Of a DNA stretch of 64,000 bases, positions 42,068-51,467 are shown piece by piece. Both the position numbers and the translations under genes were made by a program. The DNA comes from Diplonema papillatum (taxonomy: Eukaryota > Euglenozoa > Diplonemea > Diplonemida > Diplonemidae). How positions within the stretch are numbered: the stretch's first letter is position 1; each line of letters opens with the position of its first letter. The stretch is from assembly GCA_030068145.1 (NCBI GenBank), contig JAPJBO010000044.1, forward strand, positions 186,001 through 250,000. The letters run 5' to 3'. The notes beneath the pieces were generated by a model. The model had not been told where the DNA came from. It worked only from the letters and a program-made list of their open reading frames with translations, and did no database searches.

Positions 42068-42181
42068 GTTTCCGCCGCGAAGCTTGTGCGGCACGAGCTG
42101 CACGAGGTTCTATCGGCGCGGACTCTGCTGCAGGGCGACGAGAAGCCTATCAAGCAGATCATGAAGGAGCAGCATCGCGAG
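42068..42181 (+). CDS. Coiled-coil protein, exon 3
   Basis: TCTCCCACAG precedes and GTATGT follows; 38 codons, phase 0 at both ends. It reads VSAAKLVRHELHEVLSARTL then LQGDEKPIKQIMKEQHRE, amphipathic helix. It continues directly from exon 2. The frame is still open at the donor, so at least one more exon must exist downstream; none was placed with confidence. Confidence 0.75.
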
Positions 42182-42451
42182 GTATGTCTTCGCAACCCGC
42201 TGTTTTTAGTGCGAACAATCAGTGTGCGCGCGATCAGCCGGCTTGCCGGCTGATTAAATTTCGAGCCCTTTTTTTACCGGCAGATTCGCAAAAAATCAGC
42301 CGATTTTCAACAGTGTAAGCTTTTGCTATGCCGCCCATGGAGATATCAGCTTGACGCACCAGCAAGCTGTTGTCGTAAAACCCTTCTGATCGGCAGACCT
42401 TCCAAAAAATCAACCGGCTGATTATCAGCCGGTCAGTTTTTCAAGATTTTT

Positions 42452-42668
42452 TTGTATACGCACCTGCTTTGTAGGAAATGCTTGAGGAGACTGCCAGTTG
42501 CGACAGATCAAAGGAGGTAAATGTGCTGTAGCCCACACGAAGCACAGGTAAATCTGGGTTTAGTGGCGTGCGTAAGCGTTCAACAAAAAAGACCCACTTT
42601 GTAGTTGTATTGTTTTCTCCCCCTCTAGCCTCCTTCGAAATGAGCACAAGGCAGTCCCTCGAGTATTT
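42452..42668 (+). repeat. RepB copy, full length
   Basis: GTATACGCACCTGCTTTGTA ... CCTCGAGTATTTTTC. One of the least diverged copies in the window. Confidence 0.9.
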
Positions 42669-42675
42669 TTCTTTT

Positions 42676-42840
42676 GTCAATGCATTGTGAGGTAGGCAGC
42701 GGGTTTTGGTGGTTGATCAGAATTGTCAATGCATCGTGAGGTAGGCAGCGGGTTTTGGTGGTTGATCAGAATTGTCAATACAAGAGGGAGAACGACCAAC
42801 CGGCACGCACAAACAAAACGAAGCGCCTGTCTTCGTCTAG
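42676..42840 (+). repeat. RepF copy with a duplicated 5' part
   Basis: GTCAATGCATTGTGAGGTAG ... GTTGATCAGAATT occurs twice in tandem (about 42676 and 42725), then GGCACGCACAAACAAAACGA. It abuts the RepB right end. Confidence 0.82.
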
Positions 42841-44939
42841 CGCGTGCTGGCAGACGCACAATGTTTACTTGATCTCTGGCACCCACTTTCCGATGCCAAA
42901 TACATGCATCCTAACACTGAGAGAGGGCTCGTGTTTGAACATTTGAAGAGCGGGGGGAGGGGGTGTTTTTCTGTGTGCGAGCACATCTCACCTGACATAT
43001 TTTTCATGTCAAATGCGTTCGATTGGAATGTGGTGTCCAGGCCGACTCAGGTGCGCTGTTGCAAAGAATTGCCCACACCACAGATCGGAAAGGGAGCAGA
43101 GTACCTCGTTTTCGGGGTCGTTCACAGAGAGCTCTTGGACTGATGTACGCGCAGCCTGCTCCGACGCTCCGAAATGTGCACTAGAAAATGTGTGTTATTG
43201 ACCCGCCGTAGCCAAGGCTGAGTCTCCAGTAGGTAGGTCCCGATGCGCTTCCATGCGGCGGCACGCCACATGGAAGCCCGGCGTGTCTTGGAAACCGGGC
43301 CGTCAACCATTGCGTGGTCGTAGAGGGCGAGGAACCTCGCCTTCTACGTTCGCCTGTGCGTACCACCATGGGTTTCATCGCCCCTGGCAACCATACCCGC
43401 TGGAATACGATACTACAGTGTATCGTGCAGCGCCTGCTGAAAAGACGTAGACACCGTCTTTGGGTCGTTGCCACGGCCCGCAGCGAGCCACCCGGCGAAA
43501 CATGTGTGGGATGGGTATACGGTGCAGTTTGCGAAGAGTGATCGTAGTACCTCCTGTGGCACCAGTCTCCGTTTGCTCCGTTTGTAGGGCCTGCTGTCAC
43601 TGCACCAGCCGGTAGCGCTCTCATGGTGTCGGTGTCGTACTGTGGCATCCGCTTACTTGCTCGTGGAAGTGCGGCACTTCCGCCCGTCGGTCTCAAAGGC
43701 AGGCCCTCGTCGCATCAGACCGGGCAATCGGCGCTGCAACGACCAACAGTAAAGCATCCCCCCTCCCCCCTCCTCTCTCCCTGTCTCCATAGCAATTCTC
43801 TCTAGAAGCCCCCCGTTGTGTTTTGCCTTGCCAGGCCGTTGTCTTTTTTCTTTTCTGTACGTTGTCAACCCATAGTACTCCTTAGAATGCAGTTGTTTCT
43901 TTTTCTTTTCTTTTTGGAACCCGATGAGATTTCGGACAGTCGACCCCGTTCTCAAGCTGTCAAGGGGTTGAGGCTGGCATGTGCGTAGAAATGAAATGGA
44001 ACGGGCATTCAGGCAATGCCGGCTTCTCTGTTTCCTGACTCATGCTCCACCTGTACAAAGGTTGCGCGGGGTTTCTCGTCTCGTGCTATTGTCTCACTGT
44101 CTTATCTTTTCGGCCCCCCCTTCCTATGTATATGTATCCTTCTGTTGAGTATATCGTTCCCTCTTGGCTTGCCGAAAATACGCAAGGAGGTCGCCTGTTG
44201 CGAAAGCACAAAGCAGAAGGCTGCGCTTACTACTCCTGGTGCGGAAGCGGAAACGTTTCGCATGCCACCTTCCGGGAGGGCTGGCACGTGTGCTCGGCAG
44301 CACTTCGCCCAAGTGCCTTCTCCAATCTGGCCCAGTTTTAACGCTGAGATACGGCAGCATTCCCTCCGTTTGGCCTTTGGAAAAATAAGGAAAAACGGGC
44401 AAATTTGTTTATCCTCAGTTGTGCGCCGACCATGAGACCCGAGTTCAAGCCCCGCTCTGGAAACTTTTCGAAAACTTTCGGCCCGAATTTTCCCGAGTCC
44501 TTGTAGGGCCCAAGTTATTGTATTATTAGACTAAGACTCCAAGCTGGGTCGGTGGGTTGATTTAGTTTGCAGCCAGTAGTGTCGTAAAAATGGGGTGTAC
44601 CTAGAGGCAGTCGTGTGCTCGCAATGTCGGGAGAGAGCTATTCGACAAGCCATGCTGTGGAGTATTCCCCTTCGCTGTCCCTCATGAAGCTGACCTTGGC
44701 AACGTCGCCTGTTCCGCGATGGAGGACAGCGGCGGCTCCTGCGATTCGTCGAGGAAGTTCCACCAACGGAGGCTCAACACCCTATACCAGGTTTCGTCTG
44801 AGCTGCCAAGTGGAATCCTCTTGAAGACCTGCTCAAGAACAAGGCCGACTTGGCTCCGGGGCAAGGGCGCTGCAGTCAACCGTGGCGTGCAATGCAGTAG
44901 ATGGTATCGACACTTCGATGAGTATACCCGTATAGGACA
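42841..44939. other. Presumed 3' region of the coiled-coil gene and intergenic sequence
   Basis: No exon was assigned. Two candidates were seen. One is an open segment before CAG|GTGCGC at 43050 (HISPDIFFMSNAFDWNVV). The other is a 110-codon open stretch at 43200-43541 (VNHCVVVEGEEPRLLRSPVR, MGFIAPGNHTRWNTILQC). Neither has a clear acceptor in the right phase. A RepB-like trace lies near 44180-44225. Confidence 0.35.
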
Positions 44940-45020
44940 CCTACAAAGGAATCCTTTCGGCAATGGTCACCCGGAGACAACAAAACCCCGGATCCTCAAG
45001 CACACTTCCACTCTCAAAAT
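44940..45020 (+). repeat. RepA 3' end ahead of Cys-rich exon copy 1
   Basis: CAATGGTCACCCGGAGACAA ... CTCAAGCACACTTCCACTCT ends directly at the start codon context AAAATG. Confidence 0.8.
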
Positions 45021-45235
45021 GTGCCCACGGCTCTGTGCCTGGATGTGTGCTTTGGCGCTACCGGCGGTGGCCACCATCAGCTCGGTGCCTCCGGGACACC
45101 CGCGCCGTGCGCGGCGGAGCCGTGTTTTTTCGACTGCGGCGACTGCGACCAGAGCGCGGCGGGCTGCGCGAATTCGAGCTGGGTGTGCCTCGCTGCGGAC
45201 TGCGCGCTCGACTGTTCCGGGCGGACGGCCTCCTA
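45019..45235 (+). pseudogene. Cys-rich gene, exon-1 copy 1 (degenerate)
   Basis: Starts MCPRLCAWMCALALPAV like the intact gene, then loses frame. The downstream CFDCGDCDQS, then CANSSWVCLAADCALDCSGR, are readable in another frame. It ends in TCCTAAAACCCCGGAATTTC, the RepA junction shared by all truncated copies. Part of the Cys stretch is deleted. Confidence 0.85.
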
Positions 45236-45377
45236 AAACCCCGGAATTTCAAGCGAACTTTAACTTTAAAAAGGCAACAGCGACACACAAAAACACGCCC
45301 TATCACAGATACGATAAGACAACGGCCACCCGGAGACTTTAAAACCCTGGATCTCCAAGCAAGCTTTCACTCAAAAA

Positions 45378-45671
45378 ATGCGTCCGCTGCTCTGTGCCTG
45401 GATGTGGATGTGTGCTTTGGCACTGCAGGCAGCGGCCAACTCATTAAGCACCCGGGCGCCGGAAAAGGATGCCCCCGGGACACCCGCGCCGTGCGCGGCG
45501 GAGCCGTGTTTTTTTGACTGCGGCGACTGTGACCAGAGCGGGGCGAGCTGCGCGCTGAACGCGAGCGCGTGCGCGGTGGCGTGCGGCGGCGAGGCGGGCT
45601 GCGCGAATTCGAGCTGGGTGTGCCTCGCTGCGGACTGCGCGCTCGACTGTTCCGGGCGGGCGGCCTCCTAA
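45378..45671 (+). CDS. Truncated Cys-rich exon copy 2, intact 97-codon frame
   Basis: ATG follows RepA (TTTCACTCAAAAA). MRPLLCAWMWMCALALQAAA is a signal peptide. The mature part has the same Cys spacing as the full gene (CFDCGDCDQSGASC, ACAVACGGEAGC, CLAADCALDCSGR) and ends AAS followed by TAA, where a RepA fragment joins. If expressed it would be a small secreted Cys-rich protein. It could equally be a non-functional by-product of tandem duplication; no disabling change is visible. Confidence 0.55.
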   Translation: MRPLLCAWMWMCALALQAAANSLSTRAPEKDAPGTPAPCAAEPCFFDCGDCDQSGASCALNASACAVACGGEAGCANSSWVCLAADCALDCSGRAAS

Positions 45672-45840
45672 AACCCCGGAATTTCAAGCGAACTTTAACT
45701 TTAAAAAGGCAACAGCGACACACAAAAACACGCCCTATCACAGATACGATAAGCATACACACCTAGAAAGGAACCCTGTCGACAATGGCCACCCGGAGAC
45801 TTTAAAACCCTGGATCTCCAAGCAAGCTTTCACTCAAAAA

Positions 45841-46134
45841 ATGCGTCCGCTGCTCTGTGCCTGGATGTGGATGTGTGCTTTGGCACTGCAGGCAGCGGCC
45901 AACTCATTAAGCACCCGGGCGCCGGAAACGGATGCCCCCGGGACACCCGCGCCGTGTGCGGCGGAGCCGTGTTTTTTCGACTGCGGCGACTGTGACCAGA
46001 GCGGGGCGAGCTGCGCGCTGAACGCGAGCGCGTGCGCGGTGGCGTGCGGCGGCGAGGCGGGCTGCGCGAATTCGAGCTGGGTGTGCCTCGCTGCGGACTG
46101 CGCGCTCGACTGTTCCGGGCGGACGGCCTCCTAA
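45841..46134 (+). CDS. Truncated Cys-rich exon copy 3, intact 97-codon frame
   Basis: Same structure as copy 2 (463 bp upstream) with a few substitutions; frame and all cysteines kept. It ends GRTAS then TAA at the RepA junction. The second intact short copy makes chance retention somewhat less likely, although recent duplication could also explain it. Confidence 0.55.
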   Translation: MRPLLCAWMWMCALALQAAANSLSTRAPETDAPGTPAPCAAEPCFFDCGDCDQSGASCALNASACAVACGGEAGCANSSWVCLAADCALDCSGRTAS

Positions 46135-46275
46135 GACCCCGGAATTTCAAGCGAACTTTAACTTTAAAAAGGCAACAGCGACACACAAAAACACGCCCTA
46201 TCACAGATACGATAAGACAATGGCCACCCGGAGACTTTAAAACCCTGGATCTCCAAGCAAGCTTTCACTCAAAAA

Positions 46276-46568
46276 ATGCGTCCGCTGCTCTGTGCCTGGA
46301 TGTGGATGTGTGCTTTGGCACTGTAGGCAGCGGCCAACTCATTAAGCACCCAGGCGCCGGAAACGGATGCCCCCGGGACACCCGCGCCGTGCGCGGCGGA
46401 GCCGTGTTTTTTTGACTGCGGCGACTGTGACCAGAGCGGGGCGAGCTGCGCGCTGAACGCGAGCGCGTGCGCGGTGGCGTGCGGCGGCGAGGCGGGCTGC
46501 GCGAATTCGAGCTGGGTGTGCCTCGCTGCGGACTGCGCGCTCGACTGTTCCGGGCGGGCGGCCTCCTA
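46276..46568 (+). pseudogene. Cys-rich exon copy 4 with premature stop
   Basis: Identical in layout to copies 2 and 3, but CTGCAGGCAG has become CTGTAGGCAG, placing TAG at codon 17 inside the signal peptide. The rest of the frame is undamaged. Copies 2-3 and 4-5 have the same long/short spacer pattern, so the pair was probably duplicated as a dimer of about 898 bp. Confidence 0.88.
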
Positions 46569-46738
46569 AAACCCCGGAATTTCAAGCGAACTTTAACTTT
46601 AAAAAGGCAACAGCGACACACAAAAACACGCCCTATCACAGATACGATAAGCATACACACCTAGAAAGGAACCCTGTCGACAATGGCCACCCGGAGACTT
46701 TAAAACCCTGGATCTCCAAGCAAGCTTTCACTCAAAAA

Positions 46739-48169
46739 ATGCGTCCGCTGCTCTGTGCCTGGATGTGGATGTGTGCTTCGGCACTGCAGGCAGCGGCCAA
46801 CTCATTAAGCACCCAGGCGCCGGAAACGGATGCCCCCGGGACACCCGCGCCGTGCGCGGCGGAGCCGTGTTTTTTTGACTGCGGCGACTGTGACCAGAGC
46901 GGGGCGAGCTGCGCGCTGAACGCGAGCGCGTGCGCGGTGGCGTGCGGCGGCGAGGCGGGCTGCGCGAATTCGAGCTGGGTGTGCCTCGCTGCGGACTGCG
47001 CGCTCGACTGTTCCGGGCGGGCGGCCTGCGCCTCGGCCGGGCGGCCGCTTGCCGCCGGATACGGCTTGTACTGCGGCAACGGCACGAAGACGTGTGCGGT
47101 CGCCTGCACCGGGAACCAGTCGTGCGCGCGAGCCGGCGACCGGTCGTACTGCGGCGCCTCGGAAGTGTGCTCCTTCGACTGTTCGGGGAGCGAAGCCTGC
47201 GCTGGGTTCCGAGCGGTTTGCGGCGCCGGCGCGAGCTGCCGGTTGGATTGCGCGGCGCCCGGGGCGTGTGCAGGGGTTGCCCTCGACGCCGCCGACGCGG
47301 GTTCTGCACGGGTGGAGTGCACGTCGCCGCTGGCGTGTGCGAACGGCACCGTCCGCTGCCCTGCCGTTGCGTCTAACTGTACGGTGGCGTGCTCCGGGTC
47401 GCAGGCATGTCGCGGGCTCACTGTCGTCTGCCCGCCGTCTCGCGTTTGCTCCGTCGAATGCCGCGGCGACGCCGCTTGCGGGGAGATGACGCTGCACGGC
47501 AGCGTTACCGTAGTTGTCCCCGGAGCTCCCGGTTTGCCGGTGGCGCAGACCGTCGTGTCGTTCGGGCGCGCGCGCGTGTTTTCGCTCCGCCTCGCGGCGC
47601 CTGCGGCGGCCGCTGCCGCCCCCGGCTTCCAGGCCGGGCTGCTGTCCGCCGTCGTCGCCTGCCTCCGCGCCGCCGGCGCAGACGTCGGGAGCGGCGCCGC
47701 CTACTGGATCTGTCCCGCCGCTGTCTGCAGCCCGTCGTGCCCCTACCACCTGGAGGACAAGCTGCGGGCGGGCTGCTCCCCCGGCTCGTCGTCCGTCGTC
47801 ACACCGTCCGACCTATCCATCCTTACCCCCCCTGCGAGCAACGGCAGCGGATGCGAGGTTGAGGTAGACCTGCGGACCGCCGACGGCGAGCTGCCAGACA
47901 CCACGGGGCGGCGGCGGATCATTTCAACCGTGCAGGACGAGGTGCTGAAGGGCGCCCGCTCTCCGCTGCACGAATTCGCCTTCGTGTCAGTGTTCGAAAC
48001 GACGTCGGAGGTGAGGCGGTACGTGGAAGCTGTCGAGGACGCGTCGTCCCAGGGCAAAGGATGGGCAACCTCTCTCTCCGTGCTGGTGGTGGCCGGGGTC
48101 GCATGCATAGCCAGCTGCGCGTGTTACTGCAAGCGCATCCGGTACGCGAAGGTTTTCACGGACTCGCAG
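46739..48169 (+). CDS. Cys-rich type I membrane protein 1, main exon
   Basis: ATG at 46739 follows a RepA leader. Signal peptide 1-21 (MRPLLCAWMWMCASALQAAA). Residues 30-265 hold about a dozen C-x3-C and C-x5-C modules such as CFDCGDCDQSGASC, CYGLYCGNGTKTC-like YGLYCGNGTKTCAVACTGN and CSVECRGDAACGEM. A Cys-poorer membrane-proximal domain (about 290-440) contains YWICPAAVCSPSCPY and is shared with the gene at 53271. A membrane segment (about 442-462, SLSVLVVAGVACIASCACYC) precedes a basic tail (KRIRYAKVF). The donor TCGCAG|GTGCGG leaves phase 0, so a short tail exon should follow; it was not found. Extracellular adhesion or recognition is inferred from architecture only. Confidence 0.87.
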
Positions 48170-48185
48170 GTGCGGCTCTTTTTTT

Positions 48186-48246
48186 TGTAGGAATAGTTGA
48201 GTTGCAGCTCTTGACAAAGATAGATGGATAAAAGAAGGTGTTTTTA
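48186..48246 (+). repeat. RepJ, left piece
   Basis: GGAATAGTTGAGTTGCAGCT ... AAAAGAAGGTGTTTTTAT matches, inverted, 60828-60892. The next part of RepJ appears only at 49463, so about 1.2 kb interrupts it here. Confidence 0.75.
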
Positions 48247-48514
48247 TTCGTAAACGTGGGCGGCGCCGAAGCTTTACCAGCTTCGGCTGACACCATTTGC
48301 GCACTTAACCATGGTTAAGAAGACGACTGAAAGCATAGACACAAAGATAGCTCAAAGCATCTGCAGAATAACACGAAAAGCCTCTAGGCAAAAACCCGTT
48401 TTCACAATTCTTCGCTTTTTCTCGTCTTCTTGTTGCGTTAGTGGTATGGTCCTTTGACAGAGTGAGCCGATGCCTCTCATCTCACCTTTAAAACACGGCT
48501 GAGTCGCGCATGCT

Positions 48515-48885
48515 CTTGACAGATGCTAGCGTCCGACATTTCGCACGCGCGTCGCAGTCGTTGGGTGGTATTGACAAGGGGTTTCATCGGACACTCGGAT
48601 GAGCTTCGTTACTTCACTGCCGCAGGTTCCCCCCTGCCCTGGGAGGTCCGCTTGGCTGCCTTCGGGTTGCGTTTCCGCGTTGGTGTTGTTGCTTCGCTTT
48701 TGGACTCCTTCTTCGACTTCGCACGGTCCCAACGTCCTGGTCTGCCCTTGGTGCACGTCTTGCGCTCAGTCTGCGCAGTTCGTCTCTCCTGCTTGACCTC
48801 GTGCTTCCATCGAGCCTGCTTGCGCTCCCATCCCGACGGGTAATGCGTCTGCGGTCGAAAACTGCCATTCTTCTTGTTGCGTTAG
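48515..48885 (+). repeat. RepH, copy 2
   Basis: AGATGCTAGCGTCCGACATT, GGTGGTATTGACAAGGGGTT, GGGAGGTCCGCTTGGCTGC, TAATGCGTCTGCGG. Counterpart at 31040-31345. Confidence 0.75.
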
Positions 48886-49021
48886 TGGGGAGTCATTTGC
48901 AAGCAAATGAGTACCACACTATGCCAGCTTTTCGCTACGTGACTCCAGAAGGGTCACTTTTTCCGCGCTTTCGGCGCGGCGCAACTCTAGTCGGCTGCAA
49001 CTGTTGTTGGCAGTTGCTCAC

Positions 49022-49442
49022 GATCTCATAATCCGAAAAGGAATCGGAGTCTTCGCTTTCTCGCTTGCGCCGATAGGCACGCCGCGATGCGGAGGACGCG
49101 AGTAGCCGGGAAGAGCCGGCGGGAGGGCGCGATCGTTGTGTGACCCGTGGAGGGTCGGAACCAGAATCCGAAAAAGGGCCCGAGTCAGGGCCTGCCATCG
49201 AAAAGGGCCGGGTAGGCGCGGTGTGCTCGGGCCGGCGAGGCCAGTGCCGTCGTCGCCGAGATCGGCGCGTCGTCGTCGTCGTGCGCGCAGCGCGGCTGCG
49301 GGAGAGGCCGTGGGGGTGCATGGCGCGGGTCGCTTCCTGCCTGCTGGCGGGGGGGCGCGCTTCGGGGGCGACTTCGTCGTCTGCCTTCTCCGGCCACGGC
49401 TGGTAGGTGTCCCCGGTGGGGACGGCGTGCGCCGCTTCCGGC
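49022..49442 (-). CDS. Candidate minus-strand exon, disordered acidic/Ser-rich protein
   Basis: On the minus strand CCTCACAG precedes and ATC|GTGAGC follows an open frame. It reads AVPTGDTYQPWPEKADDEVA, later MAGPDSGPFSDSGSDPPRVT and finally RKRESEDSDSFSDYEI. The acidic SDS/SDSF cluster resembles casein-kinase-2 substrate tails. Two other frames are also long because of high GC. The segment lies inside the sequence interrupting RepJ, so it may travel with a mobile element. No family was recognised. Confidence 0.3.
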
Positions 49443-49462
49443 CTGTGAGGCCGTCGCTCTCG

Positions 49463-49606
49463 CGAACGCTTTTTCTCACGAACTGGGGGGGTCGGTCCTG
49501 CTTTTGGCTTAGTAGGTTCTCCCGACTCCCCAATTCGTGGTTAGCACAAACTCAAGAGGTCTAGTCAACTATTCCCTGCAAGTATTAGCATACTTTCAAA
49601 AAAAGA
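49463..49606 (+). repeat. RepJ, right piece
   Basis: CTTTTTCTCACGAACTGGGG ... GTTCTCCCGACTCCCCAATT ... AGCATACTTTCAAAAAAAG is the inverse of 60680-60815 with few differences. Confidence 0.85.
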
Positions 49607-49742
49607 AACTTGTTTCTTTTCCTACAAAAAACTTCATGTGGTCAGCAGCAAGATTAGCAGCTTTCTGGCTTCACCTTTTTTTACTCCAACCATACGGCGC
49701 GCGGCAAACAGAGCAGGAGCGGTGGACGACACAAGCATAGGA

Positions 49743-49890
49743 GTCTTGCGGGTTGCCCTTCAATGTATGTTGTGCAGGCTATGAAGACGTAGGCAGCGTG
49801 TTTTGGTGGTTGCTTACCTGAATATACACAGGGTAAATACAAGTGGGAAAAACGATCAACCGGCACGCACAAACAAAACGAAGCGCCCGT
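49743..49890 (+). repeat. RepF copy
   Basis: TCTTGCGGGTTGCCCTTCAA ... TTACCTGAATATACACAGGG ... CAAACAAAACGAAGCGCCCG, directly followed by RepB, the same pairing as at 42452-42840 but in the opposite order. Confidence 0.85.
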
Positions 49891-50109
49891 CTTTTTTGTA
49901 AGCACCGCTTTGTAGGAAATACTTGAGGAGGCTGCCAGCTGCCAAAGATCAAAGGGGGTAAATGTGCTGTAGCCCTCACGAAACACAGGTGAATCTGGGT
50001 TCAGTGGCGGGCGTAAGCATTCAACAAAAAGGACTCACTTTGTAGTTGTATTGTTTCTCCCCCTCTAGCCTCCTTCGAAGTAAGCACAAGGCAGCCCCTC
50101 GAGTATTTT
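49891..50109 (+). repeat. RepB copy, full length
   Basis: AGCACCGCTTTGTAGGAAAT ... CCTCGAGTATTTTG. Confidence 0.88.
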
Positions 50110-50290
50110 GTTGTATAAGACGCTAGTCTTAGAAGATTAATATTAACCGACTAATGATATACTGTGATGGAAATGTGGCAAACACACGAAGGTCATTAAC
50201 CGGTGGTTCGTTTTCTACTTACCCTTTTACGCAGCGGCACTGAGACTAGAGCTAATCGCAGCAAGAGACACACCAAGGAGGAGCATATTA

Positions 50291-50575
50291 TACATAAGCG
50301 CCAGCTTGGAAGGAAATGCTCGACGATGCTGCCAGACAAAGAACAGAAGAGATCCCAAGTGCTGTAACTACCGAACCACGTGTTGAGCGGACGTGAGGTC
50401 ATGCGGGTCTACCCCTACACGACCAATCACACAAACACAACAGGTCAAAGTCCTAGTAAGGGAAAACAACACACGGTGCGAAGAACAAACCAGACTGTGT
50501 TTGTAATATATTTGCCCTCTACCTCTATATTTCCTTCCATTCGGAGTCGAAGCAGCTACGTCGAGTATTTTTCTG
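50291..50575 (+). repeat. RepC copy, full length
   Basis: ATAAGCGCCAGCTTGGAAGG ... CGTGTTGAGCGGACGTGAGG ... AGCTACGTCGAGTATTTTTC. It is followed at once by a RepE-like AACGCATTTGTTGGCACT. Confidence 0.88.
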
Positions 50576-50729
50576 TTAGCAACGCATTTGTTGGCACTAA
50601 AAACTACCTTGCAACCCGCACCACGTGAAGCACCGCAAATGTCGCGAAACCCAAGCACTACTCTACGAGAAAATACATAAAACCGCGGACAACAGACCGG
50701 TACGGGCTACAAGGCAACCCCTGCTCAAC

Positions 50730-50952
50730 TTGTAGAACGTGGGGGGCCCAAGATTACACTCCACGAAGGAATGTACTTGGTGTCGGTCACAAACAGTCCC
50801 GGACATGGCTAGCCATAACCCAAAACGAAAGCATGCACTAAATATACAATCCGAAACCATACAGCCCTTTCTTGCTCTAAGAGAACCCATTCATGAACGG
50901 TCACACGGAGACCCTAAAACCCCGGTATTTCAAGCGAACTTTAACTCTAAAA
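50730..50952 (+). repeat. RepA, near-complete copy
   Basis: Same 230-bp unit as 10186-10418, from CAACTTGTAGAACGTGGGGG to AACTCTAAAAAT. A RepE fragment (50953-50997), another RepA 3' end (51000-51078) and another RepE fragment (51078-51148) follow, giving a mosaic. Confidence 0.88.
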
Positions 50953-51152
50953 ATTAGTAGTTGGCAGCGTACGCATTGTTGGTACTAAAAACTTTCTTGC
51001 TAAGAGAACCCATTCATCAACGGTCACACGGAGACCCTAAAACCCCGGAATTTCAAGCGAGCCTTAACTCTAAAAAGTAGTTGCTGGCAGCGAACTCCAT
51101 GAAACTTACCAACGCACGTGAGTTCCGCTAGTGCGCACAAACTAAACAGCAA

Positions 51153-51465
51153 CCTAGCGGGTTGCCCTTCAATGTCTCGTTTGATCCGGAAAGAGGCTCA
51201 ACTGAAGGAAGCACCCACGCTCGTCAACTGAAAACAAACACGCAGGCCGACTCTGAGGGGGATCTCGATGAGTTCCAGTCGTCCGTATCGAGCGGCTGAG
51301 ACGTGGCCAAGGCTTCAGATAGGCCAGCGGCAACCGGAGTCCCGCCTGTAAGTATCGGCGGCCAGGGACCCGCGAAAGACCGTCAGGAGATCGCGGTTTG
51401 ATTGGACGACAAACGACGCGTATTCAGAAGGGCAGCATCCATCCGCGTGGGAGATGGCGAAGTCA
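51153..51465. other. Intergenic, no gene seen
   Basis: A short RepF piece (GCGGGTTGCCCTTCAATGT, 51157) and otherwise unassigned sequence leading into the 165-bp array. Confidence 0.4.
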
Positions 51466-51467
51466 GC

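Noticed and set aside
44719-45342. 207-codon open frame ahead of the Cys-rich array
   Set aside because: It runs through RepA and into the degenerate first exon copy in the wrong frame. Only its first 40 codons look natural, and no borders were found.
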